From positions 1 to 11,127 of the forward strand of contig UQMC01000064.1 of the NCBI GenBank assembly GCA_900542115.1: a DNA stretch of 11,127 nucleotides. Reading direction: 5' to 3'. The notes under the pieces are model-generated. The model saw only the letters and a list, made by a program, of their open reading frames with translations, was not told where the DNA came from and searched no databases. Positions 5,785-11,127 of the stretch are shown piece by piece (within the stretch, counting starts at the first letter, position 1; the number at the start of each line of letters is the position of its first letter). Both the position numbers and the translations under genes were made by a program. The DNA is from an uncultured Oscillibacter sp. (lineage in GTDB: Bacteria > Bacillota > Clostridia > Oscillospirales > Oscillospiraceae).

Positions 5785-7338
5785 TCAGCCGACGAACTTC
5801 ATGCCGAAGTCCTTCTGCTCCGTTACGGCGTCCTTGGTCAGCTCCTCGTTCCACTTGTTTGTGTCCTCGGTCTGGAGGTTGTCCGTCACAGCAGCGGCCC
5901 AAGCGGGCAGGTCCGTACCGACAAAGTACATGACATGGGAGCCGTAGGTGGTGTCCACCACATCGGTGTCGCCGCTCTTACGGGAGGAGTCAAAGCACCA
6001 GTCATTAAAGGCTTCAACCATCTGCCCCTTGGTGATGCGGGTGTACAGGCCGCCGGCATACTTGGAGCCATCGGCGGAATCCTCCATTGCCAGCTTGGCA
6101 AAGGAATCCTCAGTAGCGTCACCGGCCTTCCACTCAGCCAGAATTTCTTCAGCCTTGGTGCGGGCGGCGGCCTTCAACTCCTCCTGCTCGGCATCATAGC
6201 CCTCGTCATCAGTGGACAGGGTGCCGCTCTCGGGCTGAATGAGGATGTGGCGCACATCCACGGTGTTGTATTCCTCGCGGCCGCAGCTGTGGAACAGAGC
6301 CACATAGTAGCTGCTGCCGACCTCCAGAACGGCGGTATCGCCGCTCTTGCGAGCGCCGTCGAACAGCCAGTTGCCGGTGGTGCCATCGTAGTAGGCGGTG
6401 CTGTCGCTGCTGTAATAGCTGGCCTTTTCATAGTTGCCGGCGGCACTTTCCAGAGAGGTACCGGCCTTGTAGGCTGCCAGAATCTTATCGGCGGTCTCCT
6501 TAGCGGCAGCCTTCGCGGCCTCGTTTTCCTCATCCGTGGGCTGAACGGTGTTGCCATCGGCGTCCGTAGTGCTCTCAGCGGCACCGCTGACAACCACATA
6601 CTCCCAAGAGGCCTTGTCATAGGTCTTGGTATCGGCCTGATAGGCTTCCTCCAACTGCTCATCGGTATAGGTCAGCCGGTCGGCATAGGCGTTGGCGTAA
6701 TCCTGATACTGCAGGAGCTTCAGAACCTGCTGGCCGTAGACCTTTTCCGTCATGGTGCTGCCGAGATTCTGCTGGAGGTACTTATTGACGGACATACCGC
6801 TGGAAGTGGCGGCGGTCTTCAGAGAGTCCATAGAGTCCTGATACTGGGCCTGCACACTGTCCGGGAACTGGTAGCCCTCCGCCTTGGCAGCCTCCAGACC
6901 CTTTTGGATGGTGGTCATCTGATGGATGGCATTATCCATCATGTAATCAAACCAGGAGGAGCCCTCCTCCACGCCCATCATGGATGCGGCCGTGGCGTTG
7001 ATGGTCTGATTTTTCAGGGAGGAGCTGGTGTCCAGTCCCAGATAGCTGATGAAATAGGAATTGCTGCTCAAAAAGCTGCGGTAGACATTCTGATAATAGA
7101 AGTTCACCTCGGCGGCGCTGTACTTCTGTCCGTCAATGGTCACGGCGGTGGCGGTGCGGTTGACAATGCCGGATTTCCAAACCAGAGACACCACGGCCAG
7201 CACCACAAATACCACGGCAATCAGACCGTACAGGAAATTGCTGCGCTTTTCCGCCTTCTGCTTTTCAATCTCCATGGCGGTCTTGGGCGTTTCGGAAATG
7301 GCGTCCTTTCGCGTTTTCTTTTCGTTCGATGCGCTCAT
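5785..7338 (-). CDS. Membrane-anchored parvulin-type peptidyl-prolyl isomerase / foldase
   Basis: A 517-residue extracytoplasmic folding factor of the SurA/PrsA kind, with a type II membrane anchor instead of a lipoprotein signal. Residues 1-33 are charged and cytoplasmic; residues 34-54 (NFLYGLIAVVFVVLAVVSLVW) are the single membrane helix, with no lipobox Cys. Residues 65-240 form a helical SurA-like chaperone domain (VTIDGQKYSAAEVNFYYQN). Two parvulin-like modules follow. Module I (about 245-350) has EYVVV, a helix (KETADKILAAYKAGTSLESA) and the closing strand WLFDGARKSGDTAVLEV. Module II (359-473) has DVRHILI with the conserved active-site His364, then SFAKLAMEDSADGSKYAGGL and FDSSRKSGDTDVVDTTYGSH. 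Module I lacks the HILI histidine and is probably structural. The start at 7338 has GAGAGGA 12 nt upstream, a long spacer. Transcribed from a good promoter at 7415-7443. Confidence 0.9.
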   Translation of the reverse strand: MSASNEKKTRKDAISETPKTAMEIEKQKAEKRSNFLYGLIAVVFVVLAVVSLVWKSGIVNRTATAVTIDGQKYSAAEVNFYYQNVYRSFLSSNSYFISYLGLDTSSSLKNQTINATAASMMGVEEGSSWFDYMMDNAIHQMTTIQKGLEAAKAEGYQFPDSVQAQYQDSMDSLKTAATSSGMSVNKYLQQNLGSTMTEKVYGQQVLKLLQYQDYANAYADRLTYTDEQLEEAYQADTKTYDKASWEYVVVSGAAESTTDADGNTVQPTDEENEAAKAAAKETADKILAAYKAGTSLESAAGNYEKASYYSSDSTAYYDGTTGNWLFDGARKSGDTAVLEVGSSYYVALFHSCGREEYNTVDVRHILIQPESGTLSTDDEGYDAEQEELKAAARTKAEEILAEWKAGDATEDSFAKLAMEDSADGSKYAGGLYTRITKGQMVEAFNDWCFDSSRKSGDTDVVDTTYGSHVMYFVGTDLPAWAAAVTDNLQTEDTNKWNEELTKDAVTEQKDFGMKFVG

Positions 7339-7414
7339 TTTTGTTGTTCATCCTCTCAAATTCAATGGTTCTTCCGTTGCAGCAGAGCCGAACGGCGCCG
7401 CTGCATACCGATTT

Positions 7415-7443
7415 ATTATACTGGATTGGACGGCGATATGCAA
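7415..7443 (-). promoter_or_regulatory. Sigma-A promoter of the foldase gene
   Basis: On the - strand, TTGCAT (7443-7438) and a perfect TATAAT (7420-7415) are separated by 17 nt. The predicted start near 7408 leaves a leader of about 70 nt. Confidence 0.85.
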
Positions 7444-7520
7444 GAGCCAGATTATGTCCGCGTTCGGCAGGGCATGACCCGACTTTTAAAAGTATAGCAA
7501 AGTTATCTGAAAATAGTCTG

Positions 7521-7549
7521 AAAAAACGGACTGCTTTGCAGTCCGTTTT
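7521..7549 (-). terminator. Strong terminator at the end of the 6S-like RNA, T-tracts on both strands
   Basis: AAAACGGACTGC (7523-7534) and GCAGTCCGTTTT (7538-7549) form a perfect 12-bp stem with a 3-nt loop. On the - strand the stem is followed by an uninterrupted run of Ts (7526-7521), an ideal Rho-independent terminator for the RNA or genes upstream. The + strand also carries a TTTT tract. Confidence 0.92.
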
Positions 7550-7559
7550 GATATTCATG

Positions 7560-7728
7560 TGCCCCGCGGCGGCCGTGTAGACCTCGTTATAACCTGCACC
7601 TTCAAGCACAGGTGGGTTGCTTCCAGTATGCTTTACCGCTTCCAACTTCCAGCCGCAAACAGCAGCCGGGAGGCCTGCGAGCCACATACTGAGGCGGCAT
7701 CCCGAATAACGAAATGTGGGTTAAAAAA
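7560..7728 (-). ncRNA. ssrS: Candidate 6S RNA
   Basis: This gene-free stretch of about 170 nt folds, on the - strand, as 6S RNA does. A closing stem pairs CGTTAT (7711-7706) with ATAACG (7590-7585). A large central internal loop follows, then an inner stem CAGTATG (7691-7685) with CATACTG (7630-7624) and an apical hairpin CCGGCTGC/GCGGCTGG (7669-7662 and 7656-7649). A small hairpin CCTGTGC/GTGCAGG (7612-7606 and 7599-7593) sits on the 3' side of the central loop just before GGTTATAACG; E. coli 6S has a similarly placed hairpin. 6S RNA binds the sigma70-type RNA polymerase holoenzyme by mimicking an open promoter. A strong terminator follows at 7521-7549. The 5' end is uncertain: it follows a run of seven Ts (- strand) and no clear promoter is seen. 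The family call rests on architecture; the bacterial SRP RNA signature is absent. Confidence 0.68.
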
Positions 7729-7784
7729 AGATCTATCACGCACCCCGCAGGGCATGGTGTCAGTTTTCCCGAACAGGGAGGCGG

Positions 7785-8072
7785 TTATTCCTCCTCGTCG
7801 TCAAACAGCAGCTCCATGAACTGCTCGTATACGGCTTCCAGCTCCTCGTCGGAATCCAGCGTGGAGAGCATATCCTCGCCATCCTCATGGATGACCTTCA
7901 GAATGACCAGACCGTTATCGGGGTCATCCTCGTTTTCATCCTCGGTTTCGGCGGGGAAGAAGGCCTGATACATCTGACCGTTATATTCCAGAGCATCCAC
8001 AAATTCAAGGACCAGCTCCTTGCCGTCCTCATCCGTTACGGTAATAAAGGTGGGGCCGAATTCTTCACTCAT
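7785..8072 (-). CDS. DUF1292 domain-containing small acidic protein
   Basis: A 95-residue acidic cytoplasmic protein of the DUF1292 family (YrzB-like), common in Firmicutes and of unknown function. The core shows the family pattern: FITVTDEDGKELVLEFVDALEYNGQMYQAFFP, an acidic linker (ETEDENEDDPDN), then GLVILKVIHEDGEDMLSTLD. It ends in an acidic helix, DEELEAVYEQFMELLFDDEEE. The start at 8072 (MSEEFGPTF) is chosen because GAAAGGG lies 8 nt upstream and it matches the family length. The longer open frame to 8267 runs through the promoter. A sigma-A-like promoter at 8128-8156 is predicted to give a 5' leader of about 50 nt. No terminator stem directly follows, so transcripts may read into the 6S-like RNA. 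Confidence 0.9.
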   Translation of the reverse strand: MSEEFGPTFITVTDEDGKELVLEFVDALEYNGQMYQAFFPAETEDENEDDPDNGLVILKVIHEDGEDMLSTLDSDEELEAVYEQFMELLFDDEEE

Positions 8073-8127
8073 CTCGTTTACCCTTTCTCGGACCGGGCAC
8101 CAAAGCGGCGCACGGTGATTTGATGCT

Positions 8128-8156
8128 ATTGTAGCGGAAAGCAGCAGACTTTGCAA
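8128..8156 (-). promoter_or_regulatory. Promoter of the DUF1292 gene
   Basis: On the - strand, TTGCAA (8156-8151) and TACAAT (8133-8128) are spaced by 17 nt, with 4/6 and 5/6 consensus matches. The predicted start is near 8121, about 50 nt before the start codon. Confidence 0.75.
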
Positions 8157-8275
8157 GAGCAAAAGAGATGAAAAACGGTGGAAGTTTTGCAGTCGGACGT
8201 TAAGAAAACAAAGAGTTTTCCAAAAAACGGAGCAGTACGGAAACTTTTTGGCAGGAGAAACCGACATTTTTAAGG

Positions 8276-8307
8276 TTGACAGGGGATGATATAATATCCC
8301 TGATAAT
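8276..8307 (+). promoter_or_regulatory. Promoter region of the class A PBP gene, with ambiguous box pairing
   Basis: A perfect TTGACA (8276-8281) and a perfect TATAAT (8290-8295) are only 8 nt apart, too close to work together. TTGACA is 20 nt from GATAAT (8302-8307), while TATAAT has only a poor -35 (TTTTTA) 17 nt upstream. A 5-bp dyad GGGAT/ATCCC (8283-8287 and 8296-8300) brackets TATAAT and could be an operator. Which pair is used cannot be told from sequence. Confidence 0.6.
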
Positions 8308-8365
8308 GGTGTAGTATGCAGCCATTCCTATATGGCGCTTTGAGTAATGCAAAAAGGAGGTCCTC

Positions 8366-11065
8366 ATGGACGAGAGAAGAAGCCCGCGGGCACAGGAGCC
8401 GGTCGGACATCCCCGGAAGCAGCGGAGAAACCGGACCGACGGCGTGGCCAAGGGTATTTTAATGACAGTGCTGACGCTGATGTTGGTGGGTGTGTGCACT
8501 GTGGCGATGCTGTTCGGCATTTTTATGAAGTATGTCAATACATCCCTGCTGCCAACACTGGATGTGAAGGCAGAGGATTACACCATGGCCCTGAGCTCCG
8601 TGGTGTACTACCAGAACCGGGACAGCGGCGAGTGGGTGGAGTTCCAGAAGGTCCACGGACAGGAAAACCGCGTCTGGGTGGACATCGGCGATATGGCGCC
8701 GGGACTGTGGGAGGCGGCAGTCTCCATTGAAGATGAGCGCTTCTTCAGCCACCACGGCGTAGACTGGAAGCGGACGCTGGGCGCAACGGTGACGATGCTT
8801 ACCGGCGGCAATGACAGCTACGGCGGCTCCACCATTACCCAGCAAATGCTGAAAAACATGACCGGCGAAAATCAGAACACCATCAACCGTAAGGTCAAGG
8901 AGATTTTCCGAGCGCTGGAATTTGAAAAGAATTACACCAAAACGCAAATCTTAGAGCTGTACCTGAATATGATCTACCTTGGCAGCGGCTGCAACGGTGT
9001 ACAGACCGCCGCGGAATATTACTTCGGCAAGGACGCTAAGGATTTGACTGTGGCGGAGAGCGCCTGCATCATCGCCATCACCAATAACCCGTCCCTATAC
9101 AACCCCAAATATGAACGGACGTACACCCGCAAGGACGGTACAACCATTACGCCCCGGGAGCTGAACAAGCAGCGGCAGGAGACCATCCTGAAGAAAATGA
9201 CGGAGGTTGTCAATCCCGACACCGGCAAGCCTTACCTGACAAAAGAGGAATATGAGGCCGCCAAGGCGGAGCCGCTGAACTTCACAGATACCTCCGGCGA
9301 TGCCAGCAGCGTCATCAAGCAGACGGACGGTGTTGAGATCAACAACTGGTTCGTTGAGCAGCTCATCAAGGATGTGACGAATGATCTTGCGGAGGCCAAA
9401 GGCATCTCTTATGAGGCGGCGCAGCGGCTTGTGAACAACAGCGGCTACCAGATCTACTGCACGATGGATCTGGACATCCAGAGAATTGCCGAAAGCGTTT
9501 ATGAGAATACGGACAACCTGAATATTCACTCCGCGAAGGGTAAGCAGCTTCAGTCCGGTATTACCATCATGGACCCCTATACGGGCAACATCGTTGCCAT
9601 GGTGGGCGCAGTGGGGGCCAAGACCCAGAACCTTGTGGATAACTACGCGGTGCAGAAGCATCAGGTGGGCTCCTCTATCAAGCCGCTGACGGTGTATTCC
9701 GCCGCGCTGGATGCCGGAGCCGTGACCCCGGCCACCACGTTTGATAACTACCCCGTCGAGCTGTTGAACGGTACGCCGTGGCCCAAGAACTCCCCCAATA
9801 CCTACACCGGCCGGACCATGATCGGCGAGGGCGTCCGCCGCTCCATCAATACCATCGCCGTGCAGACCGTGCAGGCGCTGGGGGTGGCGGAATCCTACGC
9901 TTATGCCACGGAGAAGCTGGGGCTGAGCCTTGTGCCGGAGGATATGGCTGTTTCGCCCCTGGGCATGGGCGGTCTGACCTACGGCTTGAGCACCGTGGAG
10001 ATGGCGGCGGCCTTTTCTGCCTTTGCCAACAACGGCGTTTATAATTCCCCCAAGATGTACACCGAGGTCCGGGACAGCAACGGCGAGGTGGTCCTGAAAA
10101 ACGAGGGTGAGACCCACGTTGCCATGAAGGAGACCACCGCATACCTCATGAACCAGATGCTCACCAGCGTGGTCAACGCCGGTACCGGCACCTCCGCCAA
10201 GTTCAGCGGCATGACCATCGCCGGTAAGACCGGTACCACCGATGACAGCCGCGTGCGCTACTTTGTGGGCTATACGCCCTACTACTGCGCAGCGGTGTGG
10301 ACAGGCTATCCCTCCACCAATGAGAAAATTTCCGCCTCCGGCAACCCGGCTATTACCATGTGGAAACCGGTCATGCAGAAAATTCACGAAAATCTGGCCA
10401 ATAAGAGCTTTTCAAAACCCTCCAGTGGTCTGGAAACGGTGCGGGTCTGTTCTGACAGCGGCAAGCTGGCAACGGACGCGTGTGCCTCCGATATCCGGGG
10501 CAGCCGAATCGTTGAGGTCACAGTGGCATCGGGGACTGCTCCCACCGAGTCCTGCGATATGCACGTTTTCGTGGATTACTGTACTGAGGGCAAATGTCTT
10601 GCCACGGATAGCTGCCCGTCCTCTGCGGTTAAGCAGGTAGCCGTGCTGGACTTTGAGCGGGAGGAGTATTTCCGGGCAAACGGGACTCGCTACGCATCCA
10701 TCACAACGGACAGCGCCAAGAACCCGGACAGTATGTTCCACCTGATCGAAATGAAGCGGGCCATCGGGCTGGAGCCCACGCCCACGGCGAATGGCGGCGA
10801 AACCTATCCCGCAGTCATCGGCTGTCCGGTCCATGCCGGGATGACGCCGGAGGACCCCGATCATTCCAGCGGAGAGGCCGAGGATCCCAATGACCCCAAT
10901 TACAATCCGCCCACGGAGGACCCCAGCGGGGGCTTTGGCGATGAAAATCTTCCCTCTGAGCCCTCAACGCCTACGGAGCCGACGGTGCCGGTGGACCCGT
11001 GGGGCGGAGACCCCAGCGGGGGCTTTGGCGATGCAGGACTTTGGGCGGCCAGTCTGAACCGCTGA
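8366..11065 (+). CDS. Class A penicillin-binding protein (PBP1A family), bifunctional transglycosylase/transpeptidase
   Basis: Polymerises lipid II into glycan strands and cross-links the stem peptides, outside the membrane. The 899-residue protein has a basic cytoplasmic tail (1-30), one membrane anchor (about 31-54) and a GT51 transglycosylase domain. GT51 motifs are EDERFFSHHG with catalytic Glu122, GGSTITQQ (153-160), RKVKE (175-179) and LELYLN with Glu197. The transpeptidase domain has nucleophile Ser436 and Lys439 (SSIK), Ser493-Ile-Asn495 (SIN) and Lys621-Thr-Gly623 (KTG). All key residues are present, so both activities are expected. Beyond residue 690 lies an unusual tail: Cys at 695, 706, 730, 739, 744, 750 and 820, then a Pro/Asp/Gly-rich end with DPSGGFGD twice. 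AAGGAGGT at 8354-8361 is the ribosome site. A stem follows at 11099. It is longer than many PBP1 proteins because of the tail. Confidence 0.96.
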   Translation: MDERRSPRAQEPVGHPRKQRRNRTDGVAKGILMTVLTLMLVGVCTVAMLFGIFMKYVNTSLLPTLDVKAEDYTMALSSVVYYQNRDSGEWVEFQKVHGQENRVWVDIGDMAPGLWEAAVSIEDERFFSHHGVDWKRTLGATVTMLTGGNDSYGGSTITQQMLKNMTGENQNTINRKVKEIFRALEFEKNYTKTQILELYLNMIYLGSGCNGVQTAAEYYFGKDAKDLTVAESACIIAITNNPSLYNPKYERTYTRKDGTTITPRELNKQRQETILKKMTEVVNPDTGKPYLTKEEYEAAKAEPLNFTDTSGDASSVIKQTDGVEINNWFVEQLIKDVTNDLAEAKGISYEAAQRLVNNSGYQIYCTMDLDIQRIAESVYENTDNLNIHSAKGKQLQSGITIMDPYTGNIVAMVGAVGAKTQNLVDNYAVQKHQVGSSIKPLTVYSAALDAGAVTPATTFDNYPVELLNGTPWPKNSPNTYTGRTMIGEGVRRSINTIAVQTVQALGVAESYAYATEKLGLSLVPEDMAVSPLGMGGLTYGLSTVEMAAAFSAFANNGVYNSPKMYTEVRDSNGEVVLKNEGETHVAMKETTAYLMNQMLTSVVNAGTGTSAKFSGMTIAGKTGTTDDSRVRYFVGYTPYYCAAVWTGYPSTNEKISASGNPAITMWKPVMQKIHENLANKSFSKPSSGLETVRVCSDSGKLATDACASDIRGSRIVEVTVASGTAPTESCDMHVFVDYCTEGKCLATDSCPSSAVKQVAVLDFEREEYFRANGTRYASITTDSAKNPDSMFHLIEMKRAIGLEPTPTANGGETYPAVIGCPVHAGMTPEDPDHSSGEAEDPNDPNYNPPTEDPSGGFGDENLPSEPSTPTEPTVPVDPWGGDPSGGFGDAGLWAASLNR
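10919..11033 (+). repeat. 25-bp direct repeat inside the PBP tail
   Basis: An identical 25-bp stretch occurs at 10919-10943 and 11009-11033, 90 nt apart and in frame. Each copy encodes DPSGGFGD, within a Pro/Thr/Glu-rich linker. The nucleotide identity suggests a recent duplication or gene conversion rather than only protein-level similarity. Confidence 0.9.
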
Positions 11066-11098
11066 TACGGCACCGGAACCGAATAGAATATGGAAAAG

Positions 11099-11127
11099 GA
11101 CGCCCTGTTCATTTTGAACAGGGCGTC
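11099..11127 (+). terminator. Terminator stem after the PBP gene (cut by window end)
   Basis: A perfect 13-bp stem, GACGCCCTGTTCA (11099-11111) with TGAACAGGGCGTC (11115-11127), has a 3-nt T loop. The U-tract, if any, is beyond the window. It begins 34 nt after the stop codon. Confidence 0.85.

Noticed and set aside
5683..7497. A 604-codon open frame on +, antisense to the foldase gene
   Set aside because: Gly/Val/Leu/Ile-rich low-complexity product typical of a mirror frame of a biased gene; it runs through the foldase promoter and has no ribosome site. The - strand protein has clear domains.
7560..7728. The structured RNA as SRP RNA, RNase P RNA or tmRNA
   Set aside because: No GGAAGGAAGCAGC-type SRP loop, no GAGGAAAGTCC RNase P motif and no tRNA-like ends with a tag frame were found.
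7722..7790. Run of seven Ts on the - strand after the DUF1292 gene as its terminator
   Set aside because: The stem that could precede it (CACC/GGTG) is short and about 14 nt away from the T run, so termination there is not supported.
9095..10387. A 430-codon open frame on -, antisense to the PBP gene
   Set aside because: His/Gly-rich mirror of the PBP reading frame without recognisable domains or ribosome site.
1..11127. Defence island, prophage, insertion sequence or CRISPR array
   Set aside because: No transposase, integrase, nuclease/helicase set or regularly spaced repeats were seen; every long frame is a housekeeping or membrane/wall gene.

Overview
The window reads as ordinary chromosome from a gut-type Clostridia, most like the Oscillospiraceae/Ruminococcaceae (Faecalibacterium or Oscillibacter relatives). 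The evidence is GC-rich codons with CTG and AAG strongly preferred, strong GGAGG-type ribosome sites, vegetative sigma-A promoters, Firmicute families (YqeG, DUF1292, DUF554, a CD1247-like protein) and Lys32 in a PGKG loop of EF-P. The genus assignment is inference. I see no transposase, integrase, CRISPR array, tRNA, rRNA or phage gene.

Left block, all on +: the 3' part of leuS (to 971); an AT-rich promoter region and rpsU (1193-1369) with a strong terminator; then yqeG (HAD phosphatase family) overlapping by 4 nt an endonuclease-IV-like TIM-barrel gene; then efp from its own promoter; and, after a G/C-run hairpin, a small acidic zinc-ribbon protein. This block ends at a strong terminator (4135-4172). 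It is largely translation machinery.

Middle block, all on -: transcription starts at a good promoter near 7443, reads a membrane-anchored foldase with two parvulin-like modules (7338-5785), passes a terminator-like hairpin, and continues into a tcdA-like E1 enzyme and a DUF554 membrane protein. The last two are 4 nt apart and probably translationally coupled. The two blocks converge around 4180-4220.

Right block: a DUF1292 gene on - (8072-7785) with its own promoter is followed by about 230 nt without a gene. This stretch folds like a 6S RNA and ends in an excellent Rho-independent terminator. Divergently on +, a full-length class A penicillin-binding protein (8366-11065) carries an unusual Cys-containing and Pro/Gly-rich C-terminal tail and ends at a terminator stem cut by the window edge.

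Together the genes serve protein synthesis (LeuRS, S21, EF-P, TcdA tRNA modification), extracytoplasmic protein folding and cell-wall synthesis. I do not see an undescribed defence or mobile system. The best leads are the 6S-like RNA, the duplicated parvulin module, the PBP tail, the altered metal site of the TIM-barrel protein and the acidic zinc-ribbon protein beside efp.
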